In this document: in pieces, positions 1-11,537 of the stretch
How the letters are laid out: each line of letters opens with the position of its first letter
How positions within the stretch are numbered: the stretch's first letter is position 1
Assembly (NCBI GenBank): GCA_030761205.1
Contig: JAULJL010000010.1
Coordinates: 13,363,241 to 13,427,240, forward strand
From: Fremontodendron californicum
Taxonomy: Eukaryota > Streptophyta > Magnoliopsida > Malvales > Malvaceae
Reading direction: 5' to 3'
Length of the DNA: 64,000 bases
Program-made: the position numbers and the translations under genes
The notes under the pieces: generated by a model
Database searches by the model: none
The model's input: only the letters and a program-made list of their open reading frames with translations
Told to the model about the DNA's origin: nothing

Positions 1-580
1 GAAGATTTTCATGAGAATTGAGCTTGATGTCAACCTTTTTATGAGCCAATGTTAATATGATATGTTGATTGAGAAAGAAGCATGTTTAGACTTAATCTGA
101 CTTGTATAATCATCTTTGTGAGTTTTTGAGCCTATAATGATTGATGCATTATACAAATCAATCTAATTTCTTTCTTGAGTGCTCTTATGATTACATGATT
201 CTCTAGAACTTGCTTTAAACCGTTTGAGACTATATTGATACATGTGACAACATGAATATGATAGAGGCATTAGGATTATAACCAGAGCCAAACAGCCATC
301 CATTATTAATGTTCTACGAGAACATCCCCACTAGTGAGCCAATTTGAGCCTACATTAAATATGATGTTTTATTGGTAACCACAACTTACACCTAGCCTAA
401 ATATACTTATATCCTTACCCTTGTTCTAAAGATGAATTTTATATTTTGAGACATATTGCAAAAAAACAAGGGATAGTTTTATTTGAAAATTTGGGTTAGA
501 AACAAAAGATAAGTGTGGGGGAAGAAAAGAAAAGAAAAAGTCAAGAGAAAAAGAAAGGGATCATTGTCAAATACATTCCC

Positions 581-622
<42 letters not shown>

Positions 623-1408
623 CTCTTGAACTTCTAGAAAAAGATGTTACAAAGTTGGTTAGAATGATGCAAAGGCTCAACATGAATATTTAGCCTATGT
701 TATTATGTGCTTTATAAGAGTTTTGAGAAGTTTTATTTGTATGATCTTATTATGTCTCTAAAATCTATGAACTCTTTGGAACCTTTGTGATATCTTTATC
801 CTTTTGTTCTTTAACCACATTATAACCCTTTGGCCCCATTACAACCTTGAATAAAGACCTCTTGATTTATGAAGTTGTATGATCTAAATAGTGGAGAATA
901 GGTGGACAAGCAAGCATATGGTAGAAGTGTTTTCATGAGATTGATTGAGTGTAAACACTTTACCACTACTTTAAAGAGTGAAAATCAAGAGAGTATCCAT
1001 GTGAGAAGTTGAGATTAAGTTTGAATATACACTATTTTGATTGAAATATGTTATGTTATTATTGGCTTAACTCAAACTATTTACATTCAAGCAAGATTTT
1101 TTGTGAATTTCTTTAAGCTATTGATTAGTTTTTAAGACTTGTCCAATGATTATCTCTAATTTATATTGGAAGGATTAGTTATAATTATTATTTTTAGTTT
1201 TTCTTATTTCTTCAATGTTTGTGGGTATCGTCCTAGTAAACCCTCACGAGACTAAACTCGTCCACTAGGGACACCTAGGGGTTTAAAGGCTTGTGTCACA
1301 TGCTAAGTGCCACCGTGATTTCCTACGAAAATGGATTAGATTAGATTTTCTTATTTTATTTTTATTGAGTCGTTGCTAGGGACTAGCAACAATCTAAGTA
1401 TGGGGGTG
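1..1408 (+). mobile_element. 3' internal non-coding region of LTR retrotransposon G
   Basis: No substantial ORF is present. The stretch ends in a purine-rich run (TATGGGGGTG, about 1400-1408) immediately before TGATAACTCG, which is how a polypurine tract meets a 3' LTR in plant Ty3 elements. A poly(A) run lies at about 586-618. The text around 1200-1390 (CGTCCTAGTAAACCC..., GGGACTAGCAAC) resembles the spacer before the polypurine tract in plant Ty3 elements; this family placement is from memory. The coding part lies left of the window. Confidence 0.6.
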
Positions 1409-2900
1409 TGATAACTCGTATAATTATATAGTTTTTAGTTATGTTTTATTATTGTTTTGTGTCAAATACGAGTTATTATTGTTTAGTCTAATTGTGTTTA
1501 TGATCTTTTATATTTTTATGTAATTTGGTGTTTTTCACAAGTTTCTTTGAGTGATTTCAGATTACTAGTATTAAGGGCAAATCCAGTTCAGTTCCAGTTC
1601 CGACACCTTTTTCCATATCAGCTATATCTTGAGTTTCACTGAAGCAATAAGGCTGAACTTTGTATCCCTGTAAAGCTAAGAGGCATATCTATCTTTTTCA
1701 TGTTTTACACTTCTTGAAACGGAGTCGTTTTCCCTAGCGAAATCGACCATCAAGTTGGCTGATGTGCAATGACGTCTGTTCTGCACCGTTTTGGTATTTT
1801 GACCATATCCTCCGATCCACGTGCGCAAATGATCTGATTCCAATGGCTATGGATCCGTAACTGATAGGGGTATATTTTTCTAGAAGACCATTTTATCAGA
1901 TCGAGCCTCCAACATTGACAAAATCGACCATCAAGCTGGCTGATCAGAATTGTCATACAATATGACGAAAATTGTTAGAAAAATGCACCCACCTATTATA
2001 CCTACCTTTGAAATTTGTAAAGCTTGTCTCTTGTCATTTAGCCCTCCAAAATGTGTATAAATAGAGGGCCTTGGATGAGTATTGGGATACATTATACATT
2101 GGTAGGATATTAGCCATTGTAAAAAAAATTCTCTAAGTTTTCTTCTTTTTTTCTTTCTCTAGTTTTCTTTTTCTTTATTTACTTATGCTTCTTACATTTT
2201 TTTTCATTTTTAGTATGTGTTGCTAATCATATTGTTGAGGTGATGAGGTGAAGCTCTTGGTAAATGCTAAGGTTAGTCTCTTAAACTTGAGCTAAAATGA
2301 ATGATCATTTATAAACATTAGTATAGATAATATTTTCTTTTGGTTTAAAATCATACTTGCAAAGTAGAGATCTTGATTCGTTATTGACAAGGAAAATGAC
2401 ACAGTAAATGCTTGGTTTCATAACCTTGATTTGTTGTAGACATATACCTTGGCATAAGGAATGCTTGGACTCTTTTTATGAGTTTTGAGGACACCAAATG
2501 AACATAATATCATATGCTATGGACGTTGGACAACTTGGACTGAATTGCTAAACCTTCCGATTGGAACCTCCCTTATGTGTGGATTTCAATTGTGTAATAA
2601 AACAAGATTAATCTTAGCATAACACCAAGAGTGGATTCTCTAACCTCAACATCTTTTCTTATTGTTTTTTATATCTTGTTTAATTGCTTTTATGTTATTT
2701 TGTTTATTTTGTTCTCTAATATCTTGTTTACTTTCTTTGTTATTGATTCCCTAATATCTTGTTTATTTTCTTTTTCTTATATATTTATAAACTTATACTT
2801 ACTAATACGCTTCCCTGTGGTTCGACCTCGGACACCCGAGAATTTATTACTTGAACATAACCTGCACTTGGGTTTACAACTCTTAATTGAGTTACCATCA
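1409..2900 (+). mobile_element. 3' LTR of retrotransposon G
   Basis: It starts TGATAACTCG directly after a polypurine tract and probably ends ...ACCATCA, giving TGAT...ATCA termini. A TATA box (TATAAATAG, 2056-2064) lies about 650 bp in. Near the end is CCCTGTGGTTCGACC, a motif also found about 85-90 bp before the end of the solo LTR at 51335-52917, so the two LTRs are probably related. The right end is set by that comparison and could instead be 2917. No primer-binding site follows, as expected for a 3' LTR. The left LTR is outside the window, so the target duplication cannot be tested. Confidence 0.6.
2056..2064 (+). promoter_or_regulatory. TATA box in LTR of element G
   Basis: TATAAATAG followed by a GC-richer segment. 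Its place within the LTR (about 650 bp from the start) matches that of TATAAATA in the solo LTR at 51335-52917. Confidence 0.5.
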
Positions 2901-3283
2901 TATATACAAAGAAATCAATGATTACACGAAATTGGTGGGACTATTCAAAAATCTCATTATGCAGGATTTGCCTCCAAATTTTTTTTTTTTTTTGATTTTT
3001 TTTTTTTTTGATAAACCAATCACATCATTTTCAAAAGAATTTCAGGGTGGATCTTACTATGGTACAATATGCAAATGTTCATGTGACACTACCGGTTTTA
3101 TGAAATCATCAAATTCAATTACCAACTGTTTATTGCAAAGAATGAGATCAATAATACAACCAAAAATGTACATGCTCTATTTACACATGCATGAAATGTG
3201 CCACATGCAAAAATGCTTGAAAAGGGATTTTTTTTAAAAAAAAAAACAGCTAATGAACATCTGCCCTAGCAATATCTGCTTAT
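2901..3283. other. Unassigned stretch between elements G and H
   Basis: Holds two poly-T runs (about 2980-3010) and a poly-A run near 3236-3246. A 116-codon open frame here is mostly low complexity. No gene or repeat family was recognised; it may be genomic DNA caught between two insertions. Confidence 0.3.
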
Positions 3284-4079
3284 TTAGGCATCACGATGCC
3301 TTCGAGGCGGAGTATCACATTTATTACGGGCGATGTACGTACATCGTTGCCCGATCTACCACACTTATTCGGAGTGTAAAATAGGTAACAAAAGGTTTAG
3401 AACTGTCCCTCTATGTGTTTCTATTTTCGGTATATCTAACGGAAATCCGGCATGGCTTCGCCTAGGTTCACTATATGAGGGTGAATCGGTTCTAAGGCTC
3501 CAAATTGTTCCTCACTGTCGCCGGTGAAGGCTAGTAAGGCACCCCGATAAAAGCGGGTTCAATTCGTTAGAGTATATTTTCCTATGCCCGTACGGAGGAT
3601 TATCACGAAGGCATTAGGTACTTTATACTCCGAAAGTGTTTCACTAGCCCATACGGAGGATCAATCACGAAGGCTTAGTTACTTTACTTCCACTTAAAAG
3701 GACGGAACCCGGGTAGAGGATTCATGTTATGCAAATGCACGTGTAGTGTGTGTGGAGAAACAAAACAAACCTGTCACCACCTATTCTACAAACCTTATTC
3801 TAAATGTCCTAACAATTAAAACATTCAATAATAGTGTAACGCAATAACCGACAAGCAGTTATAATATACAACCTTAAATAGTTAGAGAACAATAATAAAA
3901 TGCATGCACATGAGTATGAACATATTTAAAAATATTTTGTTATTTTCAAAATTCTCCTTATTAACAAAAATATGGGAATTAAAATTAAATACCAATAAAA
4001 CCAACAAAACCGAGACTTTGATAACACACGACTAATTCTAGGCCTGACTCTCTAATAGTCCCCAGCGAAGTCGCCAAGC
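3284..4079 (-). mobile_element. 5' leader of Ogre-like element H, truncated
   Basis: Read on the minus strand, this follows the 5' LTR at 4080-8465 and matches the leaders of elements A (37809-38777), B and D, with the same blocks of paired short inverted segments (CCCATACGGAGGATTATCACGA type, twice). The primer-binding site is at 4059-4076, reading TGGCGACTTCGCTGGGGA in sense. Homology stops near 3284, before ORF1 would begin, so everything downstream of the leader is missing. Confidence 0.75.
4059..4076 (-). other. Primer-binding site of element H
   Basis: In sense it reads TGGCGACTTCGCTGGGGA, two nucleotides inside the LTR end (GGTTGCGACA). Elements A, B and D have the same site with one to three differences. 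Ogre elements are reported to use tRNA-Arg; the tRNA match was not checked here. Confidence 0.7.
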
Positions 4080-6739
4080 TGTCGCAACCTAAAAAATAAC
4101 GACGTCTCATCGCAAGAACTTTATTATTCGTTAAGCGTGACATTTAAAAAAAACCGAGGAAAAGTCGACTTAATTCCTCTAGAAAAATGAAGGTTTTGAA
4201 AATAACCTTAAAAAAGACATGGAGTCGCCACCAATCTTTTTTGGCTAGGTGTGATCGGCCACCTATTAAAACCGGTTTTATAAAATATTTTAAAAATTAA
4301 TTAAAACATTTTAAAAACCAATTTCAAGTCTGCGTTTTAAACCAGAGAAATCAAAGAAGCGGGTTCGGGAGTCGGTTACGTGTGGGGAAGGATTAGCACC
4401 CCCACAACGCCCGTATAAATCGGTACCTTATTAATCGTGTGTTATCTCAAATCTCGGTAAAAGTTGGTTTTAAATTTAATATTTCAAATTAATTCCCAAT
4501 TTAAAGAAAAATAATTTCATTTTTTATTGACAATGATCCGAAATTTATAAATTCAAAATTTTCCTATATTCCCCAACAAACGTGGCAAAATATAGAAATT
4601 TTTATTAGTTTTAGAAAACTTTCCGAATCATTCTCTTTTTTGAAAGAAAGATATTCCTTTATTAATAATAATTGATGATATTCCCTCCAGCAAACCCGGT
4701 AGAGAACTCATGAATTATTTTAAATCGGGAATATCTTTATTTTTATTGAAAACCATTATCTTTTTTTGAAAACATTTAAAAGAAATAAATATGTATAGGC
4801 ATGGCATAAATAAAATGACATAGCAAAATCTAAATAATATAATACAACCTAAATGCCATGACACATAGAAATTAATATGGCAAGAATCACATATTATATA
4901 AAATGCATGAATATAAAAATGCAATGCATGAAATGTATTTTTTCCTTTAATTAAGGAAATCCGTATATCTAAAAAGATATCCGGCTACCTTAGGAAAATA
5001 TGTCAAATTAAATATTCTAAAACCAAAATACTTTGTGATTGTTTGAAAACAATTTTGAAAAGCTTGAATTAACAATAAAAACTGGGCTAAAAATTTTTAA
5101 ATGGTTCTAATTTCCTAAGTTTAAAAAATCCGGACTTGACTACCCTTAACCCGGGATTTGAAAAACCATTTTTAGAGTTTAAAAGGCTTAGAAATCACCC
5201 TAAGTCAGTAGCTAACCCTCCTAATCAGCCCACTCTAAGTAAATTAACCAAAACAGAAAAATGGTTTTTCTTTAAATTCAATTCTGACTCCACTGTCCAG
5301 TTTTAATCCACGATTTTTTACCCTATTTTTAAAAATCCCAAAAATTCTAAAAAAAATACTGGAGACTCAGGACATGTAAAACTACACGAGAAAAAATTGG
5401 ATTAATTTTTTTATCAAAGATGAATTCCCAGAAAAACCAGAGATGTACGAGTTTTTGGAGGAGAAAAAACTGCTTTGTTTTTCTTTAAATTCAATTCTGA
5501 CTTCAGTATCCAGTTTTAATCCACGATTTTTTACCCTATTTTTAAAAATTCCAAAAATTCTGAAAAAATTATCGGAGACTTAGGACATGTAAAAATACAC
5601 GGGAAAAAATCGACTTAATTTTCTGATCAAAGGTGAATTCCCAGAAAAATCGGAGATGTACGAGTTTTGGGTGGAAAAAAAACTGCTTTGCCAACACATT
5701 TTTTTTTGTCTTTGATAAAATCATTTAAAAACCAAAATAAAAATATTTGAAACTCATAGAATGACTTGAAGACAGTAGCTAGGACTTTTTGAAAGTTAGA
5801 TAAAAATTGGCTAAGTAAAAAAATCACAAAGGTAGAATAATCAATTTGACAAACTTAATTTTCCACAAGTGTGCTCAAGAGAGCATGACTTTGAACCATC
5901 AATTGGCTCAAGTCATTATTCAAGTGGCATGGTCATGAAATGCATGAAACAATGCAGCAAACATAATGCATGAAATGCATGGATCTAAACCTAAATGTAA
6001 GGAAAATACATGACATAAATAATATGGCCTAGACCTAACATGAACTTGCATGACATTTAATGTAACTTAGACCTAAAACATGCATGGCATTTTTACAAAC
6101 ACAAGGCATGCTTAATTCAAAAATCCAACCAAATATCATGCAAATGAAAAAACCTAACAACTAGCATGACAAAAAAATGCAACACACAATGCAAAACACA
6201 TGGAGTAGCCAAATGGCCTCAAGCTCCAACAAGCATGGCATTTTCACAAACACTTGGCATACAAACATGAAAAACTAAGTCATAACACTTAAATCATGCA
6301 AGCATTTTCACAAACACCTAATATACCAAATCTAAAACATGCTTACTAAGATATAAAACAAGAATCATGCAAAGAATCACACAAGCATTTTCACAAACAC
6401 TTAATATGCTAACTCTAAAACATGCTCAAATTTAAACAACATGAAAACAGAAAATTAAAAATGTAAAAACATGATATCTAAGACATAAATGGCAACAAAC
6501 AAAGCAACCAAATTAAATATAACTTAAGAACATGAAATAACATAATATTTAAAACATCAAAAATAAAGAAAATAGCATAAACAATATGGTAAAATGAATC
6601 AAAAATAACAACTTAAAATAAATAATGTAGGCCATTTAGCCATGGTGAGTTTATTGTAAAAACAAAATGTAAGAAAAATATACTTAAGAAAGGAAATGAA
6701 GGAAGAACAAGAAACATTATTTTAAAATGAAAACTCACC

Positions 6740-6962
6740 AAGTAGCTTTTGAACGGATTAAGCTATAAACCCTCAGAGTAGCTTTTGAACGGATTAAGCT
6801 ACAAACCCTCAAAGAAGTAGCTTTTGAACGGATTAAGCTATAAACCCTCAGAGTAGCTTTTGAACGGATTAAGCTACAAACCCTCTCACAAGTAGCTTTT
6901 GAACGGATTAAGCTATAAACCCTCAGAGTAGCTTTTGAACGGATTAAGCTACAAACCCTCTC
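6740..6962. repeat. Six-copy ~37-bp tandem repeat inside LTR of H
   Basis: The unit AGTAGCTTTTGAACGGATTA plus AGCTA(T/C)AAACCCTC occurs six times. Copies alternate between CTATAAACC and CTACAAACC, so the array grew as a ~75-bp dimer repeated three times. It is not seen in the LTRs of A or D, so it is private to this copy within the window. Confidence 0.9.
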
Positions 6963-8244
6963 AACAAAAACACTATGACTCACCACCCGGATAATCCTAA
7001 TACAAGTGTATAGACTATCTCACAAGGGGTAGTGGGTGATTTCAACCAAAGGCCAAGACCCATTATTTATAAGGTGAGCACCTCCTTGGCTTGACATTAC
7101 AAAGGGATGTGGGATTGGGACTTAGGCTAAAAAATACCCATGGCTTGATCAAAGAAAATCTCTAACTTAACTCTTGATTTTTAACCACTTGATTGAAAAA
7201 ATCCTAAGCTTCCTCCTTCCTTTGGGCTTGGGCAGGCCAGCACTTCTCTTTTCCAGCCCAGCTCTGATTTTTGAAAGGCCCAAAGAAGCCCTTTTCGGTT
7301 GCTTGGGCGAAACGACCATTTTGCCCCCCGGATGCAAAATAAATATCAAACGGGCTCCAAATTCAATTTTTCTTTTTTTAATACTTCCAAAATAATAAAA
7401 TATTGAGTTCTGGAAGTTTTCAAAATTATCCGAGTCCGTTTGCTATTTATTTGGATTTTTTTCTTCCCAAAATGTCCTTTTATGCCCCTACTTTTTACCA
7501 TTTTTTAAACGAGCTCCAAATCAAGATTTTTCTTCACCAATCTCTTCAAAATAATTAAAAAGTGTGATCTGAAAGTTTTCATAATTTTTGGAGCTCATTT
7601 GGTATTTTTTCGGGATTTATCGGCTTGAATTACTGCATAGGAGGCCCGGGATTTGGCCATTTTGCAAACGAACTCGGAATCAAGATTTTCTTTCGCCAAT
7701 CTCTTTCAAATGATTTAAGAATGAGATTGACAAATTTTCCATAATTTTCGGAGTCCATTTGCTATTTTTCCCAAATTTTTCCAATTTTGCCCTTTAACCT
7801 CCGAAACCCGGTTTTGCTCAAAACAAGTCCGATTTTCAGATTTTCTTCAATCTGAGCCTTGGGCCATCCTTTTTAATCATTCCTCATCCATTGGGGGCTT
7901 TGGTCTTACCGAGTCGGGCCATTTCTGTGATTCTTCCCGATTTCACCGAAATCCACTAAAAATCCTAATTCTCGGTTTTCTCCCGGATTGACTTTTCTTT
8001 CGGTTTTTCTTGCAAGTGACTTCTCCATTACCCGTAGTCAGTGCTTATCTTTCATTTGGAACCTTCAATTTCGACCAGTTTGATCGTTTAAGCACTTTTC
8101 CCCAAATTTCTCGGATTAGGGTTTCTTTTCTATTGAATCTCCAAATCCCAACTTCCGAAGTCCATATCTTTCAATGTAGACCTCGGATTATCAAAATTCT
8201 TTCTCCATTTTTCAATTGAACTTAAAATCTTGATTTTGAAAGTG

Positions 8245-8335
8245 GGTTGACTTTTTCAGTAGTTGACTTTCTAGGGTTGACTTTTTTGGGTTTGACTTTT
8301 TCGGGGTTGACTTTTTTTTTTAAGTTTGACTTTTT
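8245..8335. promoter_or_regulatory. Cluster of TTGAC (W-box) cores near the start of LTR H
   Basis: Six TTGACTTT-type repeats stand within about 90 bp, spaced by about 11-20 bp. The position is about 130-220 bp from the LTR start in sense, i.e. in the U3 region. TTGAC(C/T) is the core bound by WRKY factors; functional use is inference. Confidence 0.55.
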
Positions 8336-8465
8336 GTGCTCGCCCTCTTAAACTAAGTCTTGGAGTACCACCTGCAGGATGAAAACAGTCTTTTTATACT
8401 CGGAAACATCAATATGGGAGGAAAACATACATGTTTAGTGGTCCGGACAAAATTAGGTGTCTACA

Positions 8466-10555
8466 CCTGTCACACGGTTAAAAACATCTTTGACCGATTT
8501 GTGCCATGTTAGGTAAAAAAATCAGCTTAAGCTAATCTGAACTTACTATCAGCCAGAATTGCCACCCCAAAATTCAAGCTAATGTTCAAAAGGATTCTCC
8601 AAGTTTAGGTGTCAAACAAGCCTGGAAAATACCTGGGTTTCAACCTCGACCACCTTCAAGCTAGAGGTAAATTTTTTAAGCCCTTACTTGACAAATTAGA
8701 TAACAAACTTGCACATTAGAAGACAAAATTGTTATCAACAGGTAGAAGATATACCCTCATTCATTCTAACTTATCTAGTATCCCTGTTTACCATCTTTCG
8801 TGCTTCAAGGCTCCAACTTCCATTTGTGAAAAAGTTGATTGAATAATTAGAAACTTTTGGTGGGATCATAATGAGGGGGAAAGAAAATTTCATTTCAGAG
8901 GATGGGAAAAACTATGCCGTCCTAAATACATGGGGGGGTTAGGTTATAGAGAAACAAAGAACATGAATCAAGCTCTATTGGCAAAACAAGCATGGAGGTT
9001 TGTAAGAAGGAAAGTTGGATTATGGATGAAACTTTGGGCAAGAAATATTGTCAAAAATCAAGTTTCATGGAAGTGCAACCTCGCCCAGGGGATTCATGGG
9101 TTTGGAAAAGCATCCTTTTTGGAAGAAACTTATGCTCCAAAGGTGTAGACTGGCAATTTTGGGGAGGAGAAACACCATCACTATTGAACGGTAAAATTCC
9201 AGTCCTGGGACCATTTTACCCGAAAACTGAAGTTTTGACCTTAACACCAGTGAGCTCTATCATGGATCACAATAGGAGAACTTGGAACAAACAAAAGGCA
9301 AACTCTTCCCTTGACCAAATTATGGCGACTGACACCATGAAAAAACCTTTCTCCTTTTTTGGTGGTAGAGATAAAATAGTGTGGAAATATACTTTCAATT
9401 GGGAGTTCACAGTTAAGTCAGCCCATTACCTTGCACTACCTAACCTTCGAATGGAGCAAGGAAAGACCTATTTTTGTTTACTGGCCAAGTAAATTCTATA
9501 GAAACCTCTGGGCACTTAAACTTCCTTTTAAAATCATCATATTTCTATGGAAGATCTGCAATAATTGCCTCCCTACTAGATCAAAGATAGCACGAAGAAC
9601 AAATAAGGGGGATGACAACTGTGTCCTATGTCACAATAATACCGAAACTATCAACCACTTCTTCCTCGAGTGCCAATTTGCACGGGCTGTTTGGTTTGGA
9701 TCTGAAATGGGTATCCACATGGATGGTTTCGGAACATTGAATATCCTCCTTTGGATCAAAACATGGATTCTTTCTATTAACAACAGAGCGTATAGCAGCT
9801 TCTGCCTCTCGTGCAGAATTGCATGTACACTTTGGTGCATATGGATACAGAGAAACAAAGTTTGTTTTGATAGGAAAACTCCGAACCCAATGAGTGCAAT
9901 CTACCAAGCAAATGAGTTAATCTCAAATTGTGAAAAGGTGTTCCCTATGCTTCTGAAAAAACAAAGAGATATTACAACGGGACACACAATTGTGTCCTAT
10001 CCTCCTAGTTGCACTAGTCAGACTTTCCACATCCAAATTGCCTGGAAAAGAGGCACCAGTGGCTATGGAATGGATTTCATTGTTAAGTCATGGCTTGACC
10101 ACAACCATATCGTTATTTACAAGCCAATTAATAGCTATGACCGAAATTTTGTCAAGCTTTTTACCATCCGAGAAATTCTCATCAGAATTAATAACATGAA
10201 CATCAAACCATGCTGCATTTGGAGTCAGGATAAGTTTCTTTCCAAGATTGTGCTGAGACAGGATATGAAGCTTCAATGGCAGTACCAACCACTTTATGAG
10301 GACATTAACATCCTAAAGGTTGCCATTGATGGTTTTGACATCATCAAACTAATCCATCCAACACAGAAGGAAGCTAACAAACTAGCAGAACTTGCTGCAA
10401 AATGCTATATGGGTTTCCAGTGGCCTTAGGCGTCCCTCTCCCTTAATTTAGTTTTCTCTTTTCTTTTATTTTCCATCTTTCCTGGTACTTTGTCTATCAT
10501 AGTCTTCTAATATTTTTATGTTGTTTGTATGGACTCTTGTTTCGAAAAAAAAAAT
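8466..10555 (+). pseudogene. LINE (L1-like) retrotransposon fragment: RT 3' part, zinc finger, RNase H-like tail
   Basis: Conceptual translation passes through three frames and several stops. From about 8490 it shows the late RT region (FDRF..., KYLGF-like, SSIPVYHLSCF, NFWWD, GGLGYRE at 8936, ALLAKQAWR), then SWVWKSIL (about 9095), and an intact 332-codon frame 9431-10429. That frame has the LKLPFKIIIFLWK and C-x2-C...H-x4-C zinc finger typical of the zf-RVT domain of plant LINEs, followed by a ~130-residue segment resembling an RNase H fold and ending in ANKLAELAAK. A short poly(A) (about 10546-10554) marks the 3' end. Endonuclease and early RT are missing because element H abuts at 8466. 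Frameshifts near 9060 and 9450 make it a pseudogene. Confidence 0.85.
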
Positions 10556-11537
10556 AGCTATCCTCCAATTAATACAAATCGAGGGAATTAATTTTTCTAT
10601 CAAATTCCAACAAAGTTTTGGAGATTGTTGTAGAAAATTTTTAAATTATTAAATTAATTAATGTTGTGTATATGCTTAACAAGTAGCTAACAACCTTTTT
10701 CACTTTTGGCTTTTTTGTGTGTATATATAGATACATATATTTGAAAATAGCAACTAACATTTTATTTTATTTTGGTAAAAAGAGCAACTAAGAAATAATC
10801 ATCATGGAGTTGATATAAAGACATAATAATGTTGTCTTAATTGGGATAAAAGTGATACAGCTCTGACATTATATGCACTGCACTTTTGCATACTTAAATG
10901 AACAATTTTTCCATGACAGAAAAATGAATAATTAATAATGAGACATATATAAGTAAAAAACCAAGATTAATAATCCAGTTTTTAATAGGGTGTTTCTTAT
11001 TTTGTTTAGATTTAATTTTTTTTAAACGGTTTTAAAGGCATACTTCCATTCATATACTCTCCAAATGAGTTTTACAAATATAAAATTTAAGTTGACAAAG
11101 AAAAAGATTCGATAATATTTTTATTTTATTTTTACGAAAAATGAGAGTGAAAAAGAAAAGTGAATTTTAATAATCAACTACGAAAAAACAACCTTTGATA
11201 GCATAGCATAGCGGGTACTATTATTATTATTATTATTATACTTTGGTAGGGAAAAACGTTTCCGTTATTCTAAACTTTAGAATCAAACTCCTTATGGTTT
11301 TTTTTTTTTTTTTTTCCAGAAAAAAATAAGAAGAGGAAGGTTATCCAGTTTAGAATTAGGGCATATCAAAGATTTAAGAGAAGGTTAATAGTAGTATTTA
11401 CATATCACTCATTAAATAAGACTGTTAATGAGACTCGAATTCTAATATTTGTCAAAACGTTAATGAATACTTAATTAACTGAATCAACTCATATCGATGA
11501 TGATTCCTATTTTTCAAAGTAAGAGATTGGATCCAAC
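10556..11537. other. AT-rich intergenic DNA
   Basis: No ORF of note. Contains a (TTA)n microsatellite (11219-11239), a poly-T run (about 11300-11317) and ordinary AT-rich sequence. Nothing else was recognised. Confidence 0.5.

Larger units (their letters stand above)
4080..8465 (-). mobile_element. 5' LTR of Ogre-like element H (4.4 kb)
   Basis: In sense it starts TGTAGACACCTAATTTTG (plus-strand end at 8465) and ends GGTTGCGACA (plus-strand start at 4080), so it has TGT...ACA termini. It is homologous over its length to LTRs at 38778-43663 (minus) and 55748-61597 (plus), and its first ~440 bp are, by eye, about 93-95% identical to the LTR start at 63560-64000. Very long LTRs are typical of the Ogre/TAT lineage. 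It contains a cluster of TTGAC cores (8249-8333), a six-copy ~37-bp tandem repeat (6740-6962) and a set of ~150-bp diverged repeats (about 7340-7770). It abuts LINE sequence at 8466, so H probably inserted into the LINE. Confidence 0.85.

Noticed and set aside
6740..6962. CRISPR-like array
   Set aside because: Units are contiguous, with no unique spacers, and lie in a plant LTR.
6735..6986. Minus-strand 83-codon frame with repeated SLIRSKAT
   Set aside because: It is only the translation of the 37-bp tandem repeat in LTR H.
7167..7395. Overlapping frames on both strands
   Set aside because: They lie in LTR H and are not conserved in A or D.
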